A stretch of 64,000 nt of DNA, taken from M55B154 sp964486725. Lineage in GTDB: Bacteria > Spirochaetota > UBA4802 > UB4802. Position numbers and translations under genes: made by a program. The stretch is from the NCBI GenBank assembly GCA_964486725.1, contig CAZAOK010000006.1, positions 5,745-69,744 on the forward strand. Reading direction: 5' to 3'. The notes beneath the pieces are model-generated. The model had not been told where the DNA came from. It worked only from the letters and a program-made list of their open reading frames with translations, and did no database searches. Below, piece after piece: positions 1-9,283 of this stretch. Position 1 is the first letter of the stretch, and each line of letters begins with the position of its first letter.

Positions 1-216
1 ATCTTTGAAAGATTCCAAAACAGGGGGGGGCACGGGGAGCATACCGTCTCCCCAATTAAGGGTAATATCATCAATCACCCGTGACTTGAATTTATCGTAA
101 TCAAGCCCGGTTATGAAAAAGTATAGGGCCCTCTCAATTATAATTGCGATGGTTATCAGGGCGCAGGCCATAATCGGCCACATGACAGGACCACCCTTTT
201 GTATCAGTAAAAACAT
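1..216 (-). CDS. ExbB/TolQ/MotA-family proton channel subunit, N-terminal part
   Basis: Partial gene; only the first 72 codons are inside the window. The ATG at 216 is preceded by a good ribosome binding site (GGAGG at 221-225 on the complement). The protein opens with a short polar segment, then a hydrophobic helix at about residues 12-35 that contains the MWPI and IIERALYFF patterns, followed by a cytoplasmic-looking segment. This start is typical of ExbB/TolQ/MotA proteins, which form the stator channel of TonB-ExbBD, Tol-Pal or related systems. The pore-forming helices lie outside the window, so the subfamily cannot be assigned. Confidence 0.7.
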   Translation of the reverse strand, partial: MFLLIQKGGPVMWPIMACALITIAIIIERALYFFITGLDYDKFKSRVIDDITLNWGDGMLPVPPPVLESFKD

Positions 217-356
217 AATTCCTCCTTTTCACAGAACAGTAATATTACTATTTTATTTCCCTGTAGTTTTCTCATGCTATATTGTATAATAGGTTATTAA
301 CCAGCTTACTGTGACACATTATATCAAACAATGTTAGAGTCAACTAATTTTTTATT

Positions 357-1379
357 ATGGCCAAAACACACGCAACAATACCCATATTCATACCCCACCT
401 GGGATGCCCGCACAGGTGCGCCTTCTGCAACCAGGCAAGCACCAGCAATACCACTTCAATGCCTGGTAATTCTGATATTACCATTAAGATCAGCAGGTAC
501 CTTGCCACCATGCCTGCAAGCGTTACACACAGGGAAGTGGCCTTTTTCGGGGGCAGTTTCACCGGTATCCCTCGGGACATGCAGCAGGATTACCTGCAGT
601 CAGTTAACCCTTTTCTAACGAACGGTGAAATTAACGGTATTCGGCTTTCAACAAGGCCAGACTATATCGACAATGATAAACTTTCTCTTTTAAGAGAACA
701 CGGGGTTACCACGGTTGAACTGGGAGTACAATCATTCAAGAACCATGTACTTGAACAATCACGCAGGGGACATACTGTATCAGACGTATATGCTGCATGT
801 ACGCATGTAAAGGATCACGGCTTACAGCTGGTCATCCAGTTGATGCCGGGACTTCCGGGAGAATCTGTTGATGACGCCATTCAATCGGCTGAAGAAGCCG
901 TGAAACAAGGACCCGACGGGATACGGATATATCCTGCCATTGTACTTTCAGGCACTGAGCTTGAGAGACGATACCGTGATGGCACATACACACCAATGAC
1001 GCTGGAAGAGGCCATTGCACGATGCACACCAATGTACGAAATGTTTACGGCAAAAAATATACCGGTGATCAGGCTGGGATTACACCCCTTTGACAATGCG
1101 CATCAGGATGCGATAATCGCCGGCCCTTACCATCCCGCATTCGGATTCATGGTAAAATCAAGATACCGCTACCGGCAACTTGCGAAAGTTATTCTTGAAT
1201 TTACTACGACAAACATTCATATATCTGGAGATCTTCATATTCACATTCCCAAAGTACACGCCGAAGAATACATCGGGTACCGACGGGAGAATATATCAAT
1301 GTTACAACAGGATTACCCACAATATAAAATAGCCTATTCCATCACCAGCGTTGACACCCCCGTACTGGAGACATTATAA
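357..1379 (+). CDS. Radical SAM protein, Elp3/HemN-like
   Basis: A 340-residue radical SAM enzyme. Cys17, Cys21 and Cys24 form the CX3CX2C motif (CPHRCAFC) that binds the [4Fe-4S] cluster and S-adenosylmethionine. It is followed by a glycine-rich FFGGSFTG segment near residue 65, then TRPDYI and ELGVQSF motifs seen in the Elp3/HemN group. The Elp3 acetyltransferase domain is absent, and the C-terminus is short and of unknown function. The substrate is unknown. It is the first gene of an apparent three-gene run with the aldehyde ferredoxin oxidoreductase (29-base gap) and Hsp33. The ATG at 357 fits the family N-terminus better than the upstream ATG in another frame. Confidence 0.85.
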   Translation: MAKTHATIPIFIPHLGCPHRCAFCNQASTSNTTSMPGNSDITIKISRYLATMPASVTHREVAFFGGSFTGIPRDMQQDYLQSVNPFLTNGEINGIRLSTRPDYIDNDKLSLLREHGVTTVELGVQSFKNHVLEQSRRGHTVSDVYAACTHVKDHGLQLVIQLMPGLPGESVDDAIQSAEEAVKQGPDGIRIYPAIVLSGTELERRYRDGTYTPMTLEEAIARCTPMYEMFTAKNIPVIRLGLHPFDNAHQDAIIAGPYHPAFGFMVKSRYRYRQLAKVILEFTTTNIHISGDLHIHIPKVHAEEYIGYRRENISMLQQDYPQYKIAYSITSVDTPVLETL

Positions 1380-1408
1380 TTATTGTATAAAACATACCGG
1401 AGGACTAA

Positions 1409-3289
1409 ATGAATTATAACCTGAAAGTACTTTTTATCGACGCTTCAACCGGCTTCTACAAGTTCAAACGATACCCCGTGGGTGATTTCTTCGGACCCGT
1501 TGACCTGGGACTTCACCTTACGGGCAAATACAATACATTAAATATCGGAAAGGGTATCCTGGCAGGATCAATCTTTCCAGGATCCAACCGTTTGTTTGTC
1601 ACCGGGTTCTCTCCATGCTGGAGAGGATTTTACATCTCGTCGATGGGTGGTGCAGGACTGATTTTTGACAACCTTGGTATTGACCTGGTTTCCATTATGG
1701 GCAAGGCCCCTGCCCCTTCCATGATGTACCTGAACAGAAATCATGGTGAGGAGATTGAGGTACAGATTGATCCATTCAACCTTGAAAAGGTTTGGGAAGA
1801 AGGACGGGGCGGCGTGTATAACCTGATGGACTTTTCACTTTCCCACTATGGCCAGAGATATGAGAATGACCCGAGGGTACTTGCCACCGGCCCCGCGGCC
1901 ATGGTTACCGATTTTGGCGCTATCGGCTCGGCCCCAGTCAAGAATGGAGTCGCCTCTTTCGTGGATACCTGGGCGGGACGTGGAGGTTTCGGTTCCAGTC
2001 TTCTGCAGGAACACGGTATAGCCTCTATCATTTACGGCGGCACCTTCATAGACGAGGATTTCAGGGAAAGAAACGTGGCGGACGAGTGGTTCAAGAACAA
2101 GTACAACAAGAAACTTGCCGCCAAAGATTTCGAAGCCACTACAAAGTACCGCTTCGATCCGAATTTTGATACGGGTGGAACTTTCGGTGTAAACTACGCT
2201 TCAGTGGGTGGAAGATTGCTGGCGTTTAATTACAACAGCATCTACATGACCGAAGAAGAACGCGTTACTATCCATGAAAAGTTCATCAAGAATCACTATC
2301 TCAGGCAGTTTAACGAAGAAACAATGAGTGACAAGAAAAACATGAAAAATTGCGGTGAACCGTGCGTGGCCGTATGCAAAAAAATGTTTGAAGGACACAA
2401 AAAAGACTACGAACCTTATCAAACCATGGGCCCGCTTTGCGGCATTTTTGACCAGCGAGCGGCTGAAAAATTAAACCATTATGCCGACATGAATGGATTT
2501 GACGCTATTTCAGTTGGAGGTGTACTCTCGTGGATGATGGAGCTTCTGGACAAAAACCTTGTAACAAAAAAAGAACTCGGCGTCAGCACGGTACCGGTTT
2601 TTTCACCGGATAATTTTGACGTAGTAACAGATTCAATGCACAACGCTGAACTGGGTGTGGAACTAATTGATTCAATATTGGAACAACGGGGCATAATAGA
2701 CCTCAAAGAAGGAGCACGTAAATTTGCCCGTCGACTTTCCAGGCAAAAGGGGAAATCAATTATTGATTCCTTCGTGTTCATTTCAAACGGCCGCAAAGGC
2801 TGGATGGTACCTAACCAGTACTGGACACCCGGTGTTCTTTCTCCCATGGCCATTATGGGGAAGTATTACATGTATTATGGAAATGATTTTGTTCCTCCAA
2901 GAACCCTTGGAAGAATGAACGCCCAGCGCATGATACAGGAACTGACAATGGACAACCTGGGTTTCTGCCGGTTCCATCGCAACTGGGCCGAAGAGATGTT
3001 ACCTGAAATAGTTGAATCGCTGTTTGGCATGGGCGCGCAGCTTGAAAAGTCCATACCGATGACTGCCAGCCGCATCAACAGCCGCAATGCATCTATCTTC
3101 TGGGAATCGCAGCGTAACACTGACTTCATTCATTCTTTTATCAGGCGACAAAAAGAAGTTGAGGGCACACGCCATGAAGAGCTTGACAACTGGCTCAACT
3201 TATTTGATGAAGATCAACATGAGGCAGCATACAGCTACTGGTTTGAGATCAGCAAGGGGATTCATGAATCATTGCAGGAATTCAAGTAA
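1409..3289 (+). CDS. Aldehyde ferredoxin oxidoreductase family protein (tungsten type)
   Basis: A 626-residue member of the AOR family. These enzymes use a tungsten bis-pterin cofactor and a [4Fe-4S] cluster to oxidise aldehydes, or reduce acids, with ferredoxin. The family N-terminus and the AGRGGFGS cofactor-binding segment near residue 190 are present. Candidate cluster ligands are Cys315, Cys319 and Cys323, plus Cys520 in DNLGFC. The first three are spaced CX3CX3C, whereas the classical Pyrococcus AOR has CX2CX3C. This may mark a distinct subfamily with another substrate; the family also contains BamB-type benzoyl-CoA reductase subunits. The start has a clear GGAGG site, and hslO follows 14 bases downstream. 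Confidence 0.9.
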   Translation: MNYNLKVLFIDASTGFYKFKRYPVGDFFGPVDLGLHLTGKYNTLNIGKGILAGSIFPGSNRLFVTGFSPCWRGFYISSMGGAGLIFDNLGIDLVSIMGKAPAPSMMYLNRNHGEEIEVQIDPFNLEKVWEEGRGGVYNLMDFSLSHYGQRYENDPRVLATGPAAMVTDFGAIGSAPVKNGVASFVDTWAGRGGFGSSLLQEHGIASIIYGGTFIDEDFRERNVADEWFKNKYNKKLAAKDFEATTKYRFDPNFDTGGTFGVNYASVGGRLLAFNYNSIYMTEEERVTIHEKFIKNHYLRQFNEETMSDKKNMKNCGEPCVAVCKKMFEGHKKDYEPYQTMGPLCGIFDQRAAEKLNHYADMNGFDAISVGGVLSWMMELLDKNLVTKKELGVSTVPVFSPDNFDVVTDSMHNAELGVELIDSILEQRGIIDLKEGARKFARRLSRQKGKSIIDSFVFISNGRKGWMVPNQYWTPGVLSPMAIMGKYYMYYGNDFVPPRTLGRMNAQRMIQELTMDNLGFCRFHRNWAEEMLPEIVESLFGMGAQLEKSIPMTASRINSRNASIFWESQRNTDFIHSFIRRQKEVEGTRHEELDNWLNLFDEDQHEAAYSYWFEISKGIHESLQEFK

Positions 3290-3303
3290 TACCGGAGAGA
3301 CCA

Positions 3304-4200
3304 ATGCAAAATGATGACTTCCTGGCACGAATAGCATGCCAGGACTACAACATACGGATATTTGCCGCGCAAACATTGAAACTGGCCAAAGAAATTTCTG
3401 GTATTCACAATACGGCACCCAACGCTACGGTTGCCATTGGCAGGCTGTTAAATGCGGCAATTCTGCTGGCCGGTTCATCATTGAAATACCAATCAAGCCA
3501 GTCCATCTCTGTGAAGATTTCCGGCACCGGGCACATTAAAGAGCTCACCGCCCAGGTTGACGGCATGGGGAATGTCAGGGGATACGTTGCCAACCCAATG
3601 GCAGATATTGATGCCATGGCTGAAAAAATTGATATACCCGGTATCATCGGCAACGGTTTCTTAACCGTGGACAAGGACCTCGGCCTGAAAGAACCATATA
3701 AAACTGTTATTCCATTATATCACAGCGATATAGCCATGGACATCACCCAATATCTTGCAGAATCAGAGCAAATTCCTTCAGCATTAATGATAGCACTGAA
3801 CCTTGGAAAAGAAGGAGAGATCATCTCATCAGGTGGAATACTTATACAAACATTTCCCGGCACCCCGGAGAGTGTTATTACAGAAATTGAAGAAAGAATG
3901 ACCGGCTCTTCATTTTCACTGGATGAAACCCTTCGGCAGGGGAAAGATGTTTACGCGGGTGTTTCGGAAATTCTTGGAAACAGGCCCATAGAGATATTAA
4001 GCGAAACTCCCCTTTCTGCCAACTGCAGGTGCAGCAGGGAAATGCTGGAAAATGCCCTTAAAACCATAGACAAAAATGAGATACAGAAGATGATAGAAGA
4101 GGACGGGGGTGCAGAGATGCATTGCTCTTTCTGCAATACGCGCTATGAATTTACTGAAGCCGAACTTCGTTCTATCATCCAGCAAAATAACATCCATTAA
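3304..4200 (+). CDS. hslO: Hsp33 redox-regulated chaperone
   Basis: A 298-residue Hsp33 homologue. This cytoplasmic holdase is activated when oxidative stress oxidises its zinc-binding cysteines. The C-terminal switch is intact: Cys241-X-Cys243 and Cys274-X2-Cys277, the CXC/CXXC pair that holds zinc in the reduced form. Length is normal for the family. It lies 14 bases after the AOR gene and is probably co-transcribed with it, placing an oxidative-damage chaperone beside an oxygen-sensitive enzyme. Its stop codon is one base from the stop of convergent hslU. Confidence 0.95.
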   Translation: MQNDDFLARIACQDYNIRIFAAQTLKLAKEISGIHNTAPNATVAIGRLLNAAILLAGSSLKYQSSQSISVKISGTGHIKELTAQVDGMGNVRGYVANPMADIDAMAEKIDIPGIIGNGFLTVDKDLGLKEPYKTVIPLYHSDIAMDITQYLAESEQIPSALMIALNLGKEGEIISSGGILIQTFPGTPESVITEIEERMTGSSFSLDETLRQGKDVYAGVSEILGNRPIEILSETPLSANCRCSREMLENALKTIDKNEIQKMIEEDGGAEMHCSFCNTRYEFTEAELRSIIQQNNIH

Positions 4201-4201
4201 G

Positions 4202-5617
4202 TTAGAGAATATACCGCGAGAGATCCTTATCCTTTACCGCGTCTTCAAGCTTCCCTCTCACGAACACGGCATCCACATTAATGTTATTTTCACCCACGGG
4301 GATATCCGGTGCGTCAAAAAGGATATCCTCGAGCATCTTTTCCATAATGGTGTGAAGGCGGCGGGCACCAATGTTCTCATGCTCCTCGTTGATCTGCCTG
4401 GCTATACGTGCTATCTCTTCTATGGCGTCATCCTTGAAGTCGAGTTCAACACCATCTGTACGCAGCAACTCCCTGTACTGCCTGGTTAATGAATTTTTGG
4501 GTACAGTTAATATTTTCTTAAAATCATCTTCGCTCAATGAATCAAGTTCAACACGAATGGGAAAGCGTCCCTGTAGCTCTGGAATAAGATCTGATGGCTT
4601 AGCAACGTTAAATGCTCCTGCGGCAATAAAAAGTATATGGTTTGTCTGAACAGGGCCGAATTTAGTCGATACTGTTGTGCCTTCCACTATTGGCAGCAGG
4701 TCACGCTGTACCCCCTGCCTGGAAACATCAGGTCCCGCCCCTGAATCCTGTCCGGCAATTTTATCAATTTCGTCTACAAACACGATTCCCATTTCTTCAA
4801 CCCGGCGAAGGGCATCACGTGTAACTTTCTCCATGTCAATCAGCTTTTCTTTTTCTTCTGTCACGAATATACGCCTTGCGTCTTTTACGGTTATCTTTTG
4901 CTTTTTGGATTTTTTTGGCATTATATCACCCAGCATGGCCTGAAGCTGAATATCGATATCCTCAAGTCCCGAGCCGCCGAACACCGACATAACCGGCATT
5001 GTTGCCTGCGATTCTGACTCGTACTCAATTTCAAGCTCGTCAAGCCTCCCTTCTGCGAGGTCTTTCCTGTACTGCTCCCTCATGTCTTCCTCGATGGTCT
5101 CCTCTTCGTGATCAACAGCGTCGTTGTCCACCTGGAAACCAGTTGACCGGTCATCCCCGCCATGAAACATCGTCGTCGGCATAAGCAGGTCAATAATCCT
5201 CTCTTCGGCGTTTTTCACCGCCCGTTCCCCGTAGAATTCACCGTATTCGTTCTTTACCATATTGACAGAGATAGAGGTCAGGTCACGTATCATTGATTCA
5301 ACGTCCCGGCCCACGTAGCCAACCTCTGTGTACTTGGTAATCTCAACCTTGATAAATGGGGCATTAACAAGCCTTGATAACCTTCGGGCAATTTCGGTTT
5401 TCCCAACACCGGTGGGTCCTATCATTATAATGTTCTTGGGAGCAATCTCCTCCTGCATCTCCTGGTCCAGCTTTTTTCTTCTAGTCCTGTTACGAAGGGC
5501 AATGGCTACACTTTTTTTCGCGTCATTCTGTCCGATTATATATTTGTCCAACTCCCTGACTATTTCCCTGGGGGTCATTGATTCAACCATCAGCTGCTGA
5601 TCATTTACAGTATTCAT
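4202..5617 (-). CDS. hslU: HslU, ATPase subunit of HslUV protease
   Basis: AAA+ unfoldase that feeds substrates to the HslV peptidase. Walker A (GPTGVGKT) is at residues 67-74 from the chosen start, and Walker B (VFVDEIDKI) lies after the long insertion domain. The arginine-rich sensor region (NIGARRLHT) is near the C-terminus. The reading frame is open 20 codons further upstream, but that would overlap hslV. The ATG at 5617 lies just after the hslV stop, has a GAGG site, and gives the usual 471-residue length. It is the last gene of the dprA-topA-xerC-hslV-hslU block. Confidence 0.96.
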   Translation of the reverse strand: MNTVNDQQLMVESMTPREIVRELDKYIIGQNDAKKSVAIALRNRTRRKKLDQEMQEEIAPKNIIMIGPTGVGKTEIARRLSRLVNAPFIKVEITKYTEVGYVGRDVESMIRDLTSISVNMVKNEYGEFYGERAVKNAEERIIDLLMPTTMFHGGDDRSTGFQVDNDAVDHEEETIEEDMREQYRKDLAEGRLDELEIEYESESQATMPVMSVFGGSGLEDIDIQLQAMLGDIMPKKSKKQKITVKDARRIFVTEEKEKLIDMEKVTRDALRRVEEMGIVFVDEIDKIAGQDSGAGPDVSRQGVQRDLLPIVEGTTVSTKFGPVQTNHILFIAAGAFNVAKPSDLIPELQGRFPIRVELDSLSEDDFKKILTVPKNSLTRQYRELLRTDGVELDFKDDAIEEIARIARQINEEHENIGARRLHTIMEKMLEDILFDAPDIPVGENNINVDAVFVRGKLEDAVKDKDLSRYIL

Positions 5618-5621
5618 GCAG

Positions 5622-6155
5622 TTATATTTCCTCGACAACAATATTTGAATTGGAATAAATACATATCTCGGCGGCAATTTCCAGGGAATTTCTCACAATG
5701 GCTCCCGCATCCATGTCAGTATTACGAAAAAGTGATCTTGCGGCCGCCAGGGCATAACTGCCGCCAGAACCAACAGCAAGGATGCCATCATCAGGCTCAA
5801 TAACTTCACCATTGCCACTGATCAGATACAGGCTTTCTGAATTACCGGCTATTAACACGGCCTCCAGCCTGCGCAGCATCTTATCTGTACGCCAGTCACG
5901 GGCAAGTTCAACCACAGCCCTGGGAAGATTTCCGGAGTATGTTTCAAGTTTTCCCTCAAACCGCTCGAAAAGGGTAAGGGCATCCGCGACAGATCCCGCG
6001 AAACCGCTCAACACCTTTTGATTATACAATGAACGGATCTTCACCGCCCTGGATTTAATCACGGTATCACCCAGTGTCACCTGGCCGTCACATCCCAGGG
6101 CCAGCGTGCCTTCTTTTCTCACTGCAAGAACTGTTGTACCTTTAAATTCATTCAT
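5622..6155 (-). CDS. hslV: HslV, peptidase subunit of HslUV protease
   Basis: A 177-residue threonine peptidase of the proteasome beta fold. The nucleophile should be Thr7, the first Thr of TTVLAV, exposed after removal of a short MNEFKG leader; the conserved GCDGQVTLG and SGFAGS segments follow. It forms the proteolytic core that HslU caps. It overlaps the end of xerC by 4 bases (ATGA) and is followed by hslU, so the two subunits are translated from one message. Confidence 0.96.
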   Translation of the reverse strand: MNEFKGTTVLAVRKEGTLALGCDGQVTLGDTVIKSRAVKIRSLYNQKVLSGFAGSVADALTLFERFEGKLETYSGNLPRAVVELARDWRTDKMLRRLEAVLIAGNSESLYLISGNGEVIEPDDGILAVGSGGSYALAAARSLFRNTDMDAGAIVRNSLEIAAEICIYSNSNIVVEEI

Positions 6156-7102
6156 TCTTCACCTGTACCTTTTTCTGAACCGGAATGTGGATGAAAACGG
6201 TCATATACATCTCTTAACCTGTTCTTTGTTGTATGGGTATACACCTGCGTGGTGGAAAGGCTTTTATGGCCAAGCATCTCCTGAACCGCACGCAAGTCAG
6301 CACCCTGGTTCATCATCTCGGTGGCAAAACTGTGCCGCAGCATATGCGGAGTCACTTTAGCAGGAAAACCTGCCTGAATGGCCCGTTTTTCTATCACGTA
6401 AAAAATTCCCCTCTGTGTTATTGCCCCCCCTCGATCATTTACAAAAAGTGGTTCAGTTATGGTATGGAACTTTTTTCTTCTATGTTCAAGGTACTCACTT
6501 AGCGCCTCAACCGAAGTGGGGGTAAGAAATACGAATCTCTCGATACTTCCCTTTCCTCTTACCCGCAATGCCGATCTTTTTAAATCACAGTCCAGGCTTT
6601 TTGCCCAAACCAGTTCCGAGACCCGGGCGCCCGACGAATAAAATACCTCAAGCAATGCCCTGTCCCTGTAGTCGATAAATTTCTCGAGTGGAAAATCAAG
6701 AAGGGCGTTTACCTGCTTCTCTGTAAGAAAATGAGGTAATTTGCGCTCACCCTTTGGAAATACTATAGAAGAAGCCGGATTGTGAGATACCATATCCCTG
6801 TTATACAGAAACTTGAAAAAGGATTTCAAGGTGGCTATAGTACGACGTATGGATGACTTCTTGAGACCTTTATCATAACGATATTCAACAAAGGCCCGGA
6901 TGGTATCTTTTGTTATAGAATCAATTCGAACATCATGTCCATCCAGTTCTACCTCTATGCCGTAGTGATCTGAAGAAGCCTCGTCAGAGAGCATAAATTC
7001 CAGGAATTCCATTAAATCACGATTATACGCCTCAATTGTATTCACCGACATGTTCCTTTCTACGGAAAGGTAATCCATGAACAGGTCAATTTCAACAATC
7101 AC
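6152..7102 (-). CDS. xerC: Tyrosine recombinase XerC/XerD
   Basis: A 316-residue site-specific recombinase that resolves chromosome dimers at dif sites. An N-terminal SAM-like DNA-binding domain covers about residues 1-95. All catalytic residues are visible: Arg160 (SGARVSEL), Lys184 (RGKG), His253 and Arg256 (HMLRHSFA), His279 (LGHK) and nucleophile Tyr288. The position between topA and hslV matches codV in Bacillus and xerC-like genes in spirochaetes, so it is probably the housekeeping recombinase and not a mobile-element integrase. It starts with GTG and overlaps the topA stop by 4 bases. XerC versus XerD cannot be decided from sequence alone. Confidence 0.93.
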   Translation of the reverse strand: MIVEIDLFMDYLSVERNMSVNTIEAYNRDLMEFLEFMLSDEASSDHYGIEVELDGHDVRIDSITKDTIRAFVEYRYDKGLKKSSIRRTIATLKSFFKFLYNRDMVSHNPASSIVFPKGERKLPHFLTEKQVNALLDFPLEKFIDYRDRALLEVFYSSGARVSELVWAKSLDCDLKRSALRVRGKGSIERFVFLTPTSVEALSEYLEHRRKKFHTITEPLFVNDRGGAITQRGIFYVIEKRAIQAGFPAKVTPHMLRHSFATEMMNQGADLRAVQEMLGHKSLSTTQVYTHTTKNRLRDVYDRFHPHSGSEKGTGEE

Positions 7103-9219
7103 TCTTCCCCCATCTCCTGCGGGTTAGTATCATTTTTTTCTGACTCGTCAAGAAGCTCAAGTTTATAATCACATGATTCGTTCAAACAAACAAGCATTTC
7201 TCCCCGTTTGCCCAGTTTTTTAATAAACAGCAATTTTCCGCATTTGGGACATGGTTTATCCGAAGGTGAATCACGGCTTATAAACTCGCACTCGGGATAG
7301 TTGGAACAGGCATAAAAGGGTCGCCCCTTTTTTGAAGACCGTTTCACTACGTCGCCATCACAATCCTCCCGGGGACATTTCCCAAGTGGAAGAGATTTTG
7401 AATTTCTGCATTCGGGAAACCCCGAGCATGCCAGGAAAAAACCATACCGGCCAAGTTTCTTCACCATCGGTCGGCCGCATTTTTCACAGACCAGGTCTGT
7501 TTCCTCATCCAGGATACCTTTCATTTCCTCCATTGCATGCTCAGCATGATCAATAGTGGCTTTAAATGGAGTGTAGAACTCCTGCAGCATGTTTTTCCAG
7601 TCACTCTTTGCTTCTTCAACCTGATCCAGATTTTCTTCCATGGTGGCCGTAAAGTCTATGGAAACCAGGTCACTGAAATACTCCACGATGAGCGAATTAA
7701 CCAGTTTCCCCAGCACCGTGGGTACCAGCTGCCTGCCGTGTCGAACCACGTAATAACGCTTTATAAGCGTATTAATAGTGGGGGCATACGTTGAAGGCCG
7801 GCCGATGCCTGACTCTTCCAGGAATTTAACCAGTGAAGCATCATTATACCTCGGGGGAGGGGTTGTAAAATGCTGCTCTGGATTGAAATTCTCCGGTCTC
7901 AGCACATCACCTTCTGAAAGTTCCGGTAATATCTGTCTCTTCGATTTATCATCTTTATAAAGAGCGGTAAATCCCTTAAACAGCACCGTGCTGCCTGATG
8001 CCCGAAATTCAACGCCGTTACATTCAAGTATGGCAGTCACGATCTCAGACCTCTCAGGGGTCATCTGTGATGACACGAATCGTTTCCATATGAGCTGGTA
8101 CAGCCTGAATTGATCCCTGGTGAGATCAGCCTTAATAGATTCCGGTGTCCTCATAACCCCAGTAGGACGTATGGCTTCGTGGGCATCCTGTGCCCCTTTC
8201 TTGTTTGTATAAAAGTTCGGTTTTTCAGGCAGGTATTCACTGGAAAAGTTTGACCCGATGTATTCCCGGGCCATGGTAAGTGCACCTGGAGATACCCTGG
8301 TAGAATCTGTTCTCATGTAGGTGATAAGACCCACAGGGCCCTCACCGGTTATGTTAACCCCTTCGTACAACTGCTGGGCAACCATCATGGTTTTACCAGA
8401 GGTAAACCCCAGCCTGTTTGCCGCGTCTTGCTGAAGTTTACTGGTGATATAGGGAGCAGGTGCTTTTCTTTTTCTTTCCTTTTTCTGCAAACTGTTGATT
8501 ATGAAATCACGGCCCTTCACCCTGTCTATGACAGTATCCACTTCATCCTGGGAGCGAAGTGTTTTTTTCTCACCATCAATGGTTATAAAGGAGGCAGTAA
8601 ATTCCTTTTTCTTTACTTTAAACAATGCGTCAAGAGACCAGTATTCTTCAGGGATAAATTCATCGATTTCTTTTTCACGTTCACATATAACCCGCAATGC
8701 CACAGATTGTACACGCCCCGCGGAAAGTCCCTTTTTAACCTTTTTCCAGAGTATGGGACTGATGTTGTATCCTACTATCCTGTCCAGGATACGGCGGGCC
8801 TGCTGGGCGTTTACCAGGTCTTCATCAATTTTCCGGGGATTGTTTACCGCGTCCTTAATGGCATCCTGGGTAATTTCGTTAAACACTATACGCTGGATAT
8901 CATCGTTCCTCTGCTTCAGGGCATTATTCAGATGCCACGCGATGGCTTCACCTTCACGGTCGGGGTCAGTAGCCAGAAGAACCCGACCCGCGCTGCCGGC
9001 TTTCCTTTTCAGCTCGTTTAACACCTTGGCCTTTCCACGTATGGTTATATATTCGGGGGAAAACCCGTTATCAACATCCACTGCAAGCCGTGACTTGGGC
9101 AGGTCAATCAAGTGACCCATAGAAGAAGTTATCTCGTAATCATTTCCAAGATATTTATTGATAGTCTTTGCCTTTGTTGGTGACTCTACGATTACAAGTG
9201 TCTTATCATTTTTTGGCAT
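7099..9219 (-). CDS. topA: DNA topoisomerase I
   Basis: A 706-residue type IA topoisomerase that relaxes negative supercoils. It starts with a TOPRIM domain (VIVESPTKAK, then DPDREGEAIAW), followed by the catalytic core with Tyr301 in ITYMRTDSTR. The C-terminus carries three Cys4 zinc-ribbon modules; the first two end in ACSGFPEC and ACSNYPEC. The gene is complete. It is coupled to xerC by a 4-base overlap. The trmFO gene that sits between topA and codV in Bacillus is absent here. Confidence 0.97.
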   Translation of the reverse strand: MPKNDKTLVIVESPTKAKTINKYLGNDYEITSSMGHLIDLPKSRLAVDVDNGFSPEYITIRGKAKVLNELKRKAGSAGRVLLATDPDREGEAIAWHLNNALKQRNDDIQRIVFNEITQDAIKDAVNNPRKIDEDLVNAQQARRILDRIVGYNISPILWKKVKKGLSAGRVQSVALRVICEREKEIDEFIPEEYWSLDALFKVKKKEFTASFITIDGEKKTLRSQDEVDTVIDRVKGRDFIINSLQKKERKRKAPAPYITSKLQQDAANRLGFTSGKTMMVAQQLYEGVNITGEGPVGLITYMRTDSTRVSPGALTMAREYIGSNFSSEYLPEKPNFYTNKKGAQDAHEAIRPTGVMRTPESIKADLTRDQFRLYQLIWKRFVSSQMTPERSEIVTAILECNGVEFRASGSTVLFKGFTALYKDDKSKRQILPELSEGDVLRPENFNPEQHFTTPPPRYNDASLVKFLEESGIGRPSTYAPTINTLIKRYYVVRHGRQLVPTVLGKLVNSLIVEYFSDLVSIDFTATMEENLDQVEEAKSDWKNMLQEFYTPFKATIDHAEHAMEEMKGILDEETDLVCEKCGRPMVKKLGRYGFFLACSGFPECRNSKSLPLGKCPREDCDGDVVKRSSKKGRPFYACSNYPECEFISRDSPSDKPCPKCGKLLFIKKLGKRGEMLVCLNESCDYKLELLDESEKNDTNPQEMGEE

Positions 9220-9283
9220 TATACATTATTCCCTTAGCTTTGATATGCCCCCCTGCCCGGGCATTGATACGACAAAATGTAAT

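Noticed and set aside
8428..9021. Long plus-strand ORF inside topA (197 codons), and another at 8495-9115
   Set aside because: Both are antisense to the well-supported topA gene; composition is biased and no family pattern is seen.
9240..9275. Possible terminator upstream of topA
   Set aside because: Only about 6 bp can pair and there is no T-run on the relevant strand.
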